Translations under genes and position numbers: made by a program
NCBI RefSeq assembly: GCF_018446385.1
Contig: NC_055994.1
Coordinates: 33,006,368-33,070,367, forward strand
DNA: 64,000 nt
Source of the DNA: Zingiber officinale
Taxonomy: Eukaryota; Streptophyta; Magnoliopsida; Zingiberales; Zingiberaceae
Direction: 5' to 3'
Part shown: piece after piece, positions 1 to 11,593 of the stretch
Layout: each line of letters starts with the position of its first letter
How positions within the stretch are numbered: position 1 is the first letter of the stretch
The notes under the pieces: generated by a model
The model's database searches: none
Told to the model about the DNA's origin: nothing
Seen by the model: the letters and a program-made list of their open reading frames with translations, nothing else

Positions 1-480
1 GCATGCCGTATGAAGGTAAGCTAATATCGGTCGGGACATACCTTCAGAGCAAAGATAGACCAATATCGGTCGATACATGCCTGCCGACTGAAGGTAAACC
101 AATATCGGTCGGGACATACCTTCAGAGCAAAGATAGACCAATATCGGTCGATACATGCCTGCCATATGAAGGTAAGCTAATATCGGTCGGGACATACCTT
201 CAGAGCAAAGATAGACCAATATCGGTCGATACATGCCTGCTGACTGAAGGTAAACCAATATCGGTCGGGACATACCTTCAGAGCAAAGATAGACCAATAT
301 TGGTCGATACATGCCTGCCGTATGAAGGTAAGCTAATATCGGTCGGGACATACCTTCAGAGTAAAGATAGACCAATATCGATCGATACATGCCTGCCGAT
401 TGAGGGTAAGCCAATATCGGTCGGTACATACCTTCAGAGCAAAGATAAGCCAATATCGGTCAAGAGGGTTCTTTCGAGCA
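1..480. repeat. 39/78-bp tandem array in the Tat LTR
   Basis: About twelve head-to-tail units of about 39 bp alternate in two flavours, so the higher-order period is 78 bp. Each unit holds a CAATATCGGTCG-like core, followed alternately by an ACATACCTTCAG-type and a GCCTGCC..TGAAGGTAA-type half. Because 78 is a multiple of three, one frame stays open across the array. This is a repeat artefact, not evidence of a protein. The last unit decays at about 460-480. Confidence 0.9.
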
Positions 481-807
481 AAGAACCCACACAGTCCCTT
501 CAATCAATACCTTAGAAACATGTTGAATAAAATATTATTTTTTGACACAACAAAGATACAAATAGAAGTCGCAGGAAGAAGAATCATACATGAATATATT
601 GAATAGAATAATTCATGATAGAGAATATATATTTCGGCGGGAAATATGCTTTCAGATTGTCTTGCAGGCGCTAAACGACAAAGAAGGTACATCTAGGGTA
701 CAAAAAAGATTCCTTAAAAATCATTTTCCCCAAGTACGCAGCTGATGTCATAACGAACTTTAACAAACCGGGGTCCACTTCATGACTGCGGAGGTTATAT
801 GAAGTGG

Positions 808-815
808 TATAAAAG
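808..815 (+). promoter_or_regulatory. TATA box of the left Tat LTR
   Basis: TATAAAAG sits just after a short inverted repeat (ACTTCAT...ATGAAGT, about 778-805). The same arrangement recurs in the right Tat LTR at 49592. This is the expected place for the LTR promoter. The transcription start is inferred to lie about 25-30 bp downstream and was not observed. Confidence 0.6.
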
Positions 816-1224
816 GGGGAATCCTCTCCGTTGGCCAGGTAAGTTCACATCATCGTGTACTTTCATAACCCTAATTTTCGGACTACTGTTCATCTTCTTT
901 CTTCTTCCTTCTTCACATCAAGAGAGATCACTAACTTGAGCGTCGGAGGGCCTAGCCAGGGATTCCCACCCCGGTCTTAGGTCACTGATAATAGTGTTGG
1001 CTGGTCTCTTGTGTGCAGGGGGCCTCGAAGCTGGGGAGTTTGGTTTCTCTCCCCTTTTGGAGTACAATTTCTTCCTACTTATCATATTACTTTCGGTGAT
1101 CCTGGTTTTCTTTCGATCCGCTTTGGGTTTCTCGGATCGAGGTTCTATTGGAATTGTTCTTCCTCAGTACATTGGGTTCCTTTCTTCCTGATCTCCGTCA
1201 CGGTCAGCTTCTCAGACAGGATCA

Positions 1225-2441
1225 GTTAAAAAAGGAAAGTTTTAAAACTTTTAAACTTTCTTTTAAACCATGTGGCCTAATTAAAATAAGGAATGTTTTA
1301 TATTTTAAAAAACTCTCTTTTAAAACTTGTAGTTTTCTACAAATAGAAGATTTTAAAAATTCAGAACACTCCCTTATATTTGAATTATTGTGACCTGCCC
1401 CATTGCACAAAGCAAAGGTCGGCCACCTTGAAGGAATCTATGGCCGGCCCTTGGCTTGGTCACCAAACCTTGGGCCGACCCTTCTTGGACACGAAGATGG
1501 GCTTTCATTGGATGGACTTGAGGCTTTAATGAGGCTACGACAGGGACCTAAAGGAGAAATTGGTTTCGGCCTTCCGATGAGCTTGAGTATCCCGTGTTCG
1601 CCACGAACACACAACTCAAGTTTATCAACAATAACTCATTCCACTAGAGAGTTATTGTTGCACTACCGCACCAATCCTAAATTACATTTATGGGCTCCTT
1701 CTTATCATGAGTGTGTCAGTCTCCCTGTGTTTAAGATAACGAATGTCCACTAATTAAGTAAGTTGCTGACAACTCACTTAATTAATATCTAAGTCCAAGA
1801 GTAGTACCACTCAACCTCATTGTCATGTCGGACTAAGTCCACCTGCAGGGTTTAACATGACAATCCTTATGAGCTCCTCTTGGGGGCATTCTCAACCTAG
1901 ATTACTATGACACAGTTTCCTTCTATAATCAACAGCACACACTATAAGTAATATCATTTCCCAACTTATCAGCCATATTGATTTATCAAGCTAAATCTCA
2001 CCCTTTGATAAGTTAAAGAAATAAATACTAAATATATATGCTTGTTATTATATTAGTATTAAGAGCACACACTTCCATAATAACTAAGGTCTAGTTCTTT
2101 TATTAAGTTAGTATAAAAAGAACTTACCTAAAATGATTCTACTCAATACACTTAGAGTGTACTAGTGTAATTTATTAGTCAAGATAAATTAATACCTAAT
2201 TACACTACGACTATTCCAATGGTTTATTCATTTCCATCTTAGTCATGAGCAACTGTTTATAATTTATAAAGAACTAATAACATGATCTTCCGTGTGTGAC
2301 ACCACACACCATGTTATCTACAATATAAATTAATTGAACAACTACACTTAACAAATAAAATGTAGACATTTAACCAATGTGATTTTTTTATTTCAAAAAT
2401 AAATATTTACAAAAGCTAGGCTTTTAGTATACAATCTAACA
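1225..2441 (-). repeat. Extra LTR copy of the Copia-A family, truncated
   Basis: The sequence matches the Copia-A LTR at about 47050-48263 in the same orientation. It includes the AAGGAAAGTTTTAAAA-type stretches, the GGCCGGCC block, the GAGGCTACGACAGGGACC block and the block beginning near 1955. It ends at 2441 in CTAACA, the complement of the LTR start TGTTAG on the minus strand. Immediately afterwards (2442) the LTR sequence resumes at an internal point, so this copy sits inside another LTR of the same family. Its left end is cut by the Tat LTR. It may be a second element's LTR or a solo LTR. Confidence 0.75.
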
Positions 2442-2924
2442 TTCCCAACTTATTGGGCCTATTGATTTAACGAGCTAAATCGCACCCTTTGATAAATTAA
2501 AGAAATAAGTATTAAGTATATGTGCTTGTTATTATATCATGATTAAGAGTACACACTTCCATAATAACAGAGGTATTGTTCTTTTATATAGTCAGTATAA
2601 AGAGAAACTACCTCAAATGGTCCTGCTCAATACACTCAGAGTGTACTAGTGTAATGTTATAGTTAAGATAAACTAATACCAAATTACAGTACGACTATTC
2701 CAATGGTTTGCTCATTTCCATCTTAATCGTGAGCTACTTTTTATAACTTATAAGGAACTGATAACATGATCTTCTATGTGTGACACCACACACCATGTTA
2801 TCTATAATATAAATTAATTGAACAACTACACTTAGCATATAAATGTAGACATTTAACCAATGTGATTTTTTATTTCAAAAATAAATGTTTACAAAAAACT
2901 AGACTTTTAGTATACACCCTAATA
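2442..2924 (-). repeat. 3' LTR of Copia-A, partial
   Basis: This is a second, partly duplicate LTR segment, similar to 1960-2441 and to 48110-48263. Its right end (2924) touches the minus-strand polypurine tract of Copia-A, so it is the 3' LTR of that element. The minus-strand start reads TATTAGGGTG, which probably derives from TGTTAG by one G-to-A change. The remainder of this LTR was separated by the insertion of the 1225-2441 copy. Confidence 0.75.
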
Positions 2925-2935
2925 ATCTCCCACTT
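2925..2935 (-). other. Polypurine tract of Copia-A
   Basis: On the minus strand this reads AAGTGGGAGAT, the standard plant copia plus-strand primer. It lies directly before the 3' LTR. Its position fixes the LTR boundary at 2924 and the element's orientation. Confidence 0.75.
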
Positions 2936-4366
2936 ATACTAAAAGACTATGCTGCCATATACCCTGCCATACATCTGTTTCCCAACCCCTCAACATGCCC
3001 ATCAAAAGCTCTTGCCTTAAGGGCCTTAGTGAAAGGATCTTCCGGTTATCATCTGATGCAATCTAGGCGACAACAACTTCTCCTCATTTATACAATGTCT
3101 TGTATTAGGTGGTACTTGCGCTCAATGTGTTTACACGCCTTATGGGCTCATGGTTCCTTCGATTTTGCTACTGCACCACTATTATCACAATAAATTGTAA
3201 TAAATTTGGGTAAACCAAGAATCACATCTAAATCCATCATGAATTTTCTAAGCCATACAACTTTTATGACTGCCTCAGAGGCTGTCACATACTCAGCTTC
3301 TATGGTGGAGGCTGAAAAAGTATCTTTGCTTAACACTCCTTCATTGTTATGGCTCTACCTCCTAAAGTAAACACAAACCTCGAGGTCAACTTACTATTGT
3401 ACCTTTCAGTCCCAATCCGTGTAACCCACAGGGAGGAAATTATCTGCCTTACAACAATTCAATGTCCCGGTCCTGGATCACTTTGATATCTGCTAACCAT
3501 GCCCACGGCAAAACATATATCCGGTCTCGTGCACAACATAGCATACATTAGGCTTCCTACAGCTGAAGCATTAGGAACTGCCTTTATCTCTTCTATCTCT
3601 TTTTATGTCTTCAGAGACATCTCTTTACATAAAGATACTCCATGCCTAAAGGGTAGAAAACCTTTCTGGGAGTCTTGCATGCTAAAACGAGCTAGGATTG
3701 TATCAATATATGAAGCTTGGGATAAGCACAACATTCTTTTCTTGCGATCCCTTATTACTTTGATCCCAAGAATATGTGCACATTCTCCCAAGTCCTTCAT
3801 ATCGAATTGCATGAACAACCATACCCTTTCTTCTGACAACACTTTGATATTATTTTCAACTAACAAAATGTCATCTACATATAGTACAAGAAATACCACC
3901 ACGTTTCCATCACACTTCTTGTATACACAAGACTCATTCGGACACTGAATAAATCCATACGACTAGATTACTTCATTAAATCGGATGTTCCAAGACCTTG
4001 AGTCTTGCTTCAGTCCATAAATAGACCGATTTAGCTTACAAACTAGATGCTCTTTGCCCTTTGCTATGAACCCCTCTGGTTGCTTCATATGGATATTTTC
4101 TTCAAGACTTCTATTAAGGAAAGCTGTCTTGACATCCATTTGCCAAACCTCATAATCCATATGAGCGGCAATAGATAAGAGTATCCAGATAGACTTAAGC
4201 ATGGCTACCGGCGAAAAAGTTTCCTCATAATTGATTCCCTCTTTCTGAGTCTACTCCTTCGCAACAGTCCTTGCTTTGAAGGTTTCCACCTTCCCATCTG
4301 TCCTTCTTTTCCTTTTGTAGATCCACTTACATACAACGGCATTTACACCATTTGGTGGTTCTACAA
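2936..4366 (-). pseudogene. Copia-A pol, C-terminal half: RT core and RNase H
   Basis: Read on the minus strand, this is the rest of a Ty1/copia reverse transcriptase followed by RNase H. About 3963-4202 gives the WQMDVKTAFLN block and the LNRSIYGLKQ block. About 3603-3902 gives YVDDILLV with the catalytic Asp pair intact. About 3148-3336 gives the RNase H motifs STIEAEYVTASEA and YCDNSGAVA. Stops and frame changes break it between these blocks, for example near 3960 and between 3340 and 3600. The first codons at 4366 continue exactly from the fragment that ends at 42543, where the frame is cut by the Copia-B insertion. It is a dead retrotransposon gene. Confidence 0.9.
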
Positions 4367-4371
4367 GCTCC
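4367..4371. repeat. Target-site duplication of Copia-B, left (GCTCC)
   Basis: GCTCC precedes the TG of the Copia-B 5' LTR and is repeated after the CA of its 3' LTR at 42538-42542. The matching 5-bp duplication shows that everything between is one insertion, plus later nested ones, in the RT gene of Copia-A. Confidence 0.92.
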
Positions 4372-5669
4372 TGTTAGTTAGAGCCCTAGAGCCAATCATT
4401 TGATGATTGTATTATGGACTTGTTGTATCATATTCTTATATAAATAAAGGCATTTGATTTTTGGTTATTATACTTACTTGTATTGGTGCCAAATAAACTA
4501 AGTATAATAGCGTCCTTGAATAGAGGGTTCTTACCTATATCAATCGGTTAGTTGAACCGATAGTGAGATGATATAGGGAACACTACTCTTAATCATTCCT
4601 AGTAGAGTATTAACATTCAGGGACAATGTTAATGCAATAAGACTAGCATGTAGGTCAACTCGATGACTTGATCTCACAAGTCATGGATATAGAGATATCA
4701 AGTTGACACATGGGTATGCATTAGAGAATGTATACTGAATGACCCACCATGATAAAGTATCATGGATCGTTATATGAGTGGCATATACTTTCTCATGTGG
4801 CTATTAGTATGACTACTAGTCCTTGGACCTGAAGTCACCATGGATCCCTACATAAGGAGTTATGTACTTTGGTTTCGTCAAACGTCACCCGTAACTGAGT
4901 GGACTATAAAGGCGATTACTGGGTATGTAACGAATTATGCAGAGGGATGTGAGTGATGTAGATGGGATCTATCCCTCCTATATGATGGGAGTGACATCGA
5001 TATTGTTGATAGAGTGAGACCACGAAGTGCATGGCCATGCCCAAATGAGTCAATATGAGATATTGAGCTCATTTGATTTAGTGAGTCTACTTGGAGTTCA
5101 AGATTTAGATTGATTAGAGGATGACACGGTCTATGCCTCACATTGATCAATCTAGATGTCTTGGATAGAAGGACACTTGTCATATATTGTGAGGAGTCAC
5201 AATTAGTAGTCACAAGGTGATGTTGTATCTCAACATTCTTATAACTTGGGTAGTAATGATGTGTTGCTAGATACCGCTCATTACTTATGCTTCTAAATGA
5301 GTTTAAGAGCATTGCCAACGTTATAAGAACCTATAGGGTCACACACAAAGGGAAATTAGATGGAGATTAGGTTCATTTGATGAACCTAAAGGATTAGGTT
5401 CATGTGATGAACCAAATTGGATTAAGAGTAAACCAAATTATGCTAATTGAGTTGGACTCAATTTGGTTCATGTGTTAAGTGAGTCTAATTTGGGCTTAGA
5501 CTCATTGAATCAATTTAATTCAATGAATAGAGATTCATTAAATTAAAATTGACTTGAACCAATGGTTAGATTTGATCAACCATGGGAGAGAAGTGGTCAA
5601 GTTTGACTTGACTTGAGAGGAAGATGAAGAGTCAAGTTTGACTTGAATTTATGCCACCTCATTGGATTG
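4372..5669 (+). repeat. 5' LTR of Copia-B, 3' end missing
   Basis: The LTR starts TGTTAGTTAGAGCCC. It runs nearly identically to the Copia-B 3' LTR pieces at 20160-20189, 33667-34162 and 41229-42003. At 5669/5670 the two copies part: the 3' LTR continues for about 535 bp to AACCCAACA at 42537, while this copy switches to unrelated sequence. The terminal part of the LTR and the primer-binding site are therefore absent here. The uninterrupted reading at 4372-4440 is the empty site for the CACTA-1 insertion. An antisense reading frame at 4935-5318 is shared by the LTR copies and is probably fortuitous. Confidence 0.85.
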
Positions 5670-6805
5670 GTATATATTTGTGTTGTAATTCATAATACGG
5701 ACTGTGTGCCATCATGTGATTGTGTGTGCTGTATTCTTGATACGCGACTTGCGCGTCGTGCCTTTCTCTTATATTCTTGTTGTAAATTAGTTTAGACTCG
5801 AATGTAACTCGAGTTTCAAAATTGTAATGTACAAATTGGAGCCGTGGAAGGTCCACTCGAGACGGAGTTATGAGGAGGGCACGAGCAACACAAGGTGGTC
5901 AAAGGGAGGAGCTTGAGAAGCTGTGGACCCTAGGTTGACCATCCGATCTTCTGATTGGCTTGAGAAGATCATAGTAGGGCCATGACTAATCACAAATAGT
6001 ATAATTAATTGCTTGTGTGTGTATTTGATGCATGCTAGTAAAGTAGTTAATTAGCGCCTTAACGATTCGATTCGATCAATCGCGTATATGATACATCTCG
6101 TAGATTAGATCTAAGTCGTGCACATGATGCACCTCCTCTATGATTAGATTAGATCTAAATCGAGTATATGATACACATCGTCGATTAGATTAGATCTAAA
6201 TCGCGTTAACTCTAAAATGCCTACCATGCCGTGATACCTATCACTACCTTGATCACATGTGTTGTTGAATCTGGCAAAGCAGAGCAACACATATTATCTT
6301 GGTAGGGTACGGAGGGACAATCTTGGTCCCGCCTATCAACGCATGGGTGAGTACAACTCAATTAGATTGAGTAACTAGTTAACTCGGTTGGATCGAGGAA
6401 AACTATAGGCATATTTCCAACGGTTGGAATATAGGACATAATCACATTTATATTAATTCTTGGGCGTATTAGCCAAAGCTAACTCAAGTTTTAATATAAC
6501 TGCGGATAATGATCCTATAAACAAGAGTTGCATAGAGATGTAATTGGTAAATTGTTACCTACCGATCATACTAAGTCTTGGGCGATTTAGCCAAAGCTAA
6601 CTCAAGGCGTAGTATGATGTGGATCTTGTCCCACACGAATTATAGCTAGTTGGTTAGAATCTAGTAAGTGTGGTCTGACCACATCACTCACTTGATTCTA
6701 CAAAAATTATATAATTCAGTGGGAGCATCATTTAGTTAAAGGCCTAATTAAATGATTTAAAAGAATATGATATTTATTTTCTGCATTTATCTATTGTAGA
6801 TAACC
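5670..6805 (+). other. Copia-B leader region between LTR remnant and gag
   Basis: No gene is seen here. The stretch has no recognisable TGGTATCAGAGC-type primer-binding site. It contains three imperfect copies of a GATTAGATCTAAATCG-type motif (6060-6210). It also has a direct repeat with a TCTTGGGCG..TTAGCCAAAGCT core at about 6460-6490 and 6572-6605. Part of it (5670 to about 6420) may be foreign to the element, replacing the LTR end. The last 380 bp, up to the gag ATG, look like an ordinary leader. Confidence 0.5.
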
Positions 6806-9800
6806 ATGACGTCGAATACGAACTCTTTCTCCCTGCGTTCTCTCCTTGAGAAGGACAAGCTCAACGGAGCAAATTTCCTGGACTGGTACAGGAACCTAAG
6901 AATAGTTCTCACCCAAGAACGTAAACTGTACGTTCTGGAGCAGCCCATTCCGGAGACTCCTCCTGCCACTGCCACGCGAGCTGACCGAGATGCTTATAAG
7001 AAGTATTAAGTTGACACATTAGATGTGTCCTGTCTTATGCTCGTGACCATGAATTCTGAGCTTCAGAAGCAACACGAGTTAATGGGCGCTTATAATATGG
7101 TTGAACATCTTCGTCAACTGTATCAAGGACAAGCAGGGCACTTAAAGAGGACCTGCATAGGATATCTGGAAGAGCTTAAGAAGAAGAGAAATAAGATTTC
7201 TACTTCAGGTATAAATGTTATAGAAGTCAACCTCTCTATTTCTTCATCGTGGGTATTAGATACCGGATGTGCTTCTCACATTTGAACTAATGTACAAGCA
7301 TTGAGAAATAGCAGAGCATTGACGAAGGGCGAGATAGACCTACGAGTAGGCAATGGAGCACGGGTTGCTGCTGTTGCTATAGGGACTTATCATCTATATC
7401 TGCCCTCTAGGCTTGTATTAGAATTAGATGAATGTTGTTATGTGCCTGCATTAACAAAGAACATAATTTCAGTTTCTTGTTTGGACAAGAAAGATTTCTC
7501 TTTTATTATAAAGGACAAATGTTGTTCTATTTATTTAAAAGATATGTTCTATTGTAGTGCACCTCTGATGAACGGACTCTACATTCTAGATCTTGAAAGC
7601 CCTATCTATAACATAAATACCAAGAGGTTCCAGTCAAATGACCTAAACAAAACCTATCTCTGGCACTGTCGCTTAGGTCATATAAATGACAAGCACTTAT
7701 CTCAGCTCCATAAGGATGGTTTGCTGGACTCATTTGATTTTGAATCTTTTGAGACGTGCGAGTCATGCCTACTAGGCAAGATGACCACGACTCCCTTTAG
7801 TGGGCACAGCGAAAGAGCGACTGATTTGTTAGAACTTATACATAGTGATGTATGTGGCCCTTTCAATGTCGCGGCTAAAGGCGGTTATAGGTACTTCATC
7901 ACATTTACTGATGACTTCAGTAGATATAGTTATGTGTACTTGATGACACATAAGTCTGAAACCTTTGAAAAGTTCAAAGAATTCAAGAATGAAGTACAGA
8001 ACTAGCTTGACAAGAGTATTAAGATACTTTGATCAGATCGAGGTGGAGAATACCTTAGCCATGAGTTTCATGACTATCTAGTTGAGTGTGAGATTCTATC
8101 CCAACTCACTCCTCCTAAAATACCACAGTGGAATAGTGTATCCGAAAGGAGGAATCGTACCCTATTAGATATGGTACGATCTATGATGAGTCACACAGAT
8201 CTTTTGACATACCTTTGGGGCTATGCTCTAGACACGGCAGCTTTTATACTCAACCGAGTTCTATCCAAGGTCGTGATAAAGACACCATGTAGGATATGGA
8301 CTGGGAGAGATGCCCAGGTGTCTTTCATGAGGATTTGGGGTTGTGAGGCTTACGTTCGACGTCAAGTCTCAGACAAGTTAGGACCCAAATCTGACAAGTG
8401 CTATTTCATTAGATATCCCAAGGAAACTAAGGGATATTACTTCTACATTCCCAGTCATCACAAGGTAGTTGTGGCAAAGACTGGAGTCTTTCTAGAAAGG
8501 GACTTTGTTTCTAGAAAGACTAGTGGGAGTACGTTCGATCTTGAAGAAGTTCAAGATGCGGACCATAGCACTGAAGCCTCGATGGAAGTTGAACTGGAAC
8601 CACAAAGTGTTGTGGATGATGTTGTTCCATAAGGAGTTGAGGAACAACCACCAGTTCAAGTTGACATACCTCTTCGCAGGTCTGATAGGGTACGTCGTCA
8701 GCCTGAGAGATACTCATTTCTCTTGTTTGACCATGATGACGTTGTGCTCATAGAGGATGAGCCTACCACCTATCAGGAAGTTGTGATGAGACCAGATTCT
8801 GAGAAATGTCTAGAGGCTATGAGATCCAATATGGAATCCATATACACCAACCAAGTATGGACTTTGGTTGATCCACCTGAAGGGGTAAAACCCATAGGGT
8901 GTAAGTGGGTCTTTAAGAGAAAGACTGACATGGATAGACTTATCTATAAGGGTCGCTTGGTAGCTAAAGGTTTCAAGCATATTCATGGTATTGACTATGA
9001 TGAAACCTTTTCTCCAGTAGCGATGTTTAAAACTATTCGGATCATGCTTGCTATTGCAGCATACCATGACTATGAGATATGGTAGATGGATATCAAAACC
9101 ATGTTTCTGAATGGAAACCTACTCGAGGATGTGTACATGACACAACCTGAGGGTTTTGTAGATCCACAGCATACTGGTAGAGTATGCAAGCTGCATAGGT
9201 CCATTTATGGACTAAAGCAAGCTTCTCGGAGCTGGAATCTTCGATTCAATGATGCGATCAAACAGTTTGGTTTCATCAAGAATGAAGATAAACCTTGTGT
9301 CTACAAGAAGTTTGTAGGGGATATAGTTGTCTTCCTCATATTGTATGTGGATAACATACTACTCATTGGGAAAGACATCCCTTTGCTACAGTCTGTCAAG
9401 ACTTGGCTAGGGACATGTTTCTCAATGAAGGACTTAGGTGAGGCATTCCGCATTCTAGGGATACAGATCTACAGAGATAGATCTAAGAGATTGCTTGGCC
9501 TAAGTCAGAGTACATATATTGACAAGGTACTCCTTCGGTTTGCCATGCAGAACTCCAAGAAGAGATTTCTGCCGATGTCACATGGCGTGAGTCTTTCGAA
9601 GGCTCAAGGTCCCTCTTCTAGAGAGGAGAGAGACCGCATGGATCAGATCCCTTATGCCTCAGCCATAGGATCTATCATGTATGCCATGCTATGTACTCGA
9701 CCTGATGTTTCGTATGCTTTGAGCATGATGAGTAAATACGAGTCAGATCCTGGTGAAAGTCACTGGATAACGGTCAAGAATATTTTTAACTACTTAAGAA

Positions 9801-10333
9801 GGACTAAAGAATATTTCTTGATATATGAAGGCAATGATGAGCTAGCTGTAAAGGGTTACAGTGATGCCAGCTTCCAGACCGACCAGGATGATTATCGATC
9901 ACAGTCAGGGTTCGTATTTTGCATAAATGGTGGTGTTGTGAGCTGGAAGGGTTTGAAGCAGGACACAGTAGCTGATTCTACGACAGAGGCCGAGTACATT
10001 GCTGCATCAGAGGCAGCAAAGGAGGCAGTTTGGATTCGCAAGTTCATCATTGAACTTGGGGTGGTTCACAGTATCGCTGACCCTATTGAGCTCTATTGTG
10101 ACAACAATGGAGCTATAGCATAGGCGAAGGAACCTCGCTCACACCAGCGGACCAAACACATACTACGGCGCTTCCATCTCATTCGAGAGATTATCGAGAG
10201 AGGAGATGTGAAGATATGCAGAGTACCTACAGAGGCTAACATCGCAGATCCCTTGACCAAGGCTTAGGCACAGAGGAAGCATGATGGTCACACTAGGTCA
10301 TTGGGGCTTAGAGCCTATACTGATTGGCACTAG
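6806..10333 (+). pseudogene. Copia-B gag-pol polyprotein (degenerate)
   Basis: This is a Ty1/copia polyprotein with domains in order gag, protease, integrase, RT and RNase H. The start MTSNTNSFSLRSLLEKDKL is typical of copia gag. Gag carries an internal deletion near 7120-7140 that joins its middle to the zinc-knuckle remnant (GHLKRTC). Protease is at 7250-7285 (SSWVLDTGCASH), integrase at about 7660-8170 (HCRLGHIN, CESCLLGK, then DVCGPF and DDFSRY), RT at about 8770-9480 and RNase H at about 9850-10120. All blocks share one frame. Stops interrupt it at 7007, 7283, 8003, 8030, 8630, 9083, 10121 and 10265. The RT catalytic motif reads YVDN instead of YVDD, so the enzyme would be inactive even without the stops. 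The natural stop is at 10331-10333. Confidence 0.92.
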
Positions 10334-10337
10334 TGCT

Positions 10338-10347
10338 AGTGGGAGAT
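10338..10347 (+). other. Polypurine tract of Copia-B
   Basis: AGTGGGAGAT lies just after the pol stop and would directly precede the 3' LTR start TGTTAG. Gypsy-1 inserted at this junction, so the LTR start is now found at 20160. Confidence 0.8.
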
Positions 10348-10351
10348 TATT
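10347..10351. repeat. Target-site duplication of Gypsy-1 (TTATT/TTGTT)
   Basis: TTATT precedes the 5' LTR of Gypsy-1 and TTGTT (20159-20163) follows its 3' LTR. The unoccupied site, reconstructed from Copia-B's LTR start, would be TTGTT, so one A/G difference arose after insertion. Confidence 0.75.
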
Positions 10352-10524
10352 TGTAACGACCCAATTTTCTCTATTTCGAGTTCCAGATGTCCATAAAAAT
10401 ATTTGGAAATGCTTTTAAAATATTCTAGAGATTTTTAAAAAATTTTAGAGTATTTTTATGCAATTTTTGGAGGTCGTTTAGTATGGTTACAAAAAGAAAG
10501 AAGTTTTGACCAAAAATTTGTGGA

Positions 10525-10590
10525 AGGTGAGACTCGAACCCAAGACTTCGGCCGAACCGGACTTAACCGAACACAGCGAACCAACTGGGC
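10525..10590 (-). other. tRNA-like segment within the Gypsy-1 LTR
   Basis: The plus strand reads GACTCGAACCCAAGAC, the complement of a T-loop-like GGGTTCGAGTC. It is followed by a block resembling an anticodon arm. The same block recurs in the 3' LTR near 17342-17408. A looser version lies in the Gypsy-2 LTR near 35765-35830. It is too degenerate to be called a tRNA gene. Confidence 0.35.
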
Positions 10591-11593
10591 TACGTGTGTT
10601 TTGTTAATCAAGTATGAAGCGAGATGTATTTAAGTTATAGTAAGGATCAGAAATAAAACCTAGGTTATAAAGGGTTAATTTCTTTTACCCGAACCCTAAC
10701 TCCTTCTCTTCTCCTCACATCGCGCGATTCATCTCTGCTCGGGCGAAACGAAGCTGTATTAGGGCTTTGTCTCCGGCGCCGGCGAAAGGCCCTTTTCGGC
10801 CGGTCTTCACCGTGCGTGATCACCTCGACGAGGGGAGCTCGGAAACGTGAAGAGGAGCCGAGATTTCAAGCTTCTCCCGAAGCCCTAGTTGCCTCCTTCC
10901 GGTTGTAAGTCCTAAAAGCAAGAGTAAGTACTACTCACCTGCGGTAGGAGTTGTTTCGGGTTTTCCGTTTTGATTTTTCCTTGCTTCCGAGGCCTAGCAT
11001 GAACCCTAGACTTAGTATTTGGCTGCACAGCAAGTTGCCCTTTCCTTTTCATGAGCATAGCATGTTAAGGTCAAGAAATTGTGTTCTTTTTTCATTTTGA
11101 ATTCAAGCACGTTGTAAGGATTTTTGGGTTCTTTAGTTTTCTGCCGTGAGTTTTCCTTGATTGGATGATTGCTGTGGTGTAGATTTTATTTACATGATTA
11201 AAGATGAAACCCTTAGATAAGTCGTTTTCTTTGATTGCTACCGTGAATTGATGGTTAGGTAATTGCTGTCCATGTGTTTCTGTGGGCAGACAGTGAGCAC
11301 AAAGAAGAGCATGACTAGTTCGTGGGTTCTTTGTGGACACTGCAATGGATAGCAACATGTAGCACTAGTTCCTGCCGTGCCACTAAACCGAAAGAAACCT
11401 TTCAGATTTTGGGTAGCAAATCAAACGTTCTGCGTACTTAGATTTTATGCTACTATTGTGTCTAGTTACATAGTTCTGTTCCAGATTCTTACCACAAATG
11501 TTTGGTCACTGATCTAAGGGTTAGGACAATTTACTGATTTAATTAGGGGCACTTTGACCATGTATAGTTTAGAGTAACAATGTAGATTTAGTA

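Larger units (their letters stand above)
1..1224 (+). mobile_element. End of a Tat-type gypsy LTR (left copy)
   Basis: From about position 500 this segment is closely similar to 49230-50009, which is the 5' LTR of the Tat element on the right. Shared landmarks are the block around 655-720, the TATA-containing block around 770-830, the CT-rich stretch near 890-925 and a terminal part ending in ATCA at 1224. The part before 480 is a short tandem array related to, but not identical with, the array at 48300-49070. The segment stops abruptly at 1224, where Copia-A-family LTR sequence begins. It is therefore either the 3' LTR of an element lying to the left of the window or a solo LTR. No coding sequence was recognised in it. 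Confidence 0.8.

Noticed and set aside
3-515. 170-codon open frame at the left end
   Set aside because: The open frame is a consequence of 39/78-bp tandem repeats whose length is divisible by three. The peptide is purely repetitive and matches no known family. The same happens at 48415-48864 and 37872-38144.
4935-5318. 127-codon minus-strand frame (NSFRSISNERYLATHHYYPS), also at 41269-41646 and, split, at 39192-39610
   Set aside because: It lies inside Copia-B LTR copies and is conserved only as far as the LTRs are. The solo-LTR copy has a frame break. No domain was recognised, so I treat it as a chance frame.
10525-10590. Functional tRNA gene on the minus strand
   Set aside because: Only the T-arm-like part is convincing. 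I could not fold a full cloverleaf with a proper acceptor stem and D-arm by eye.
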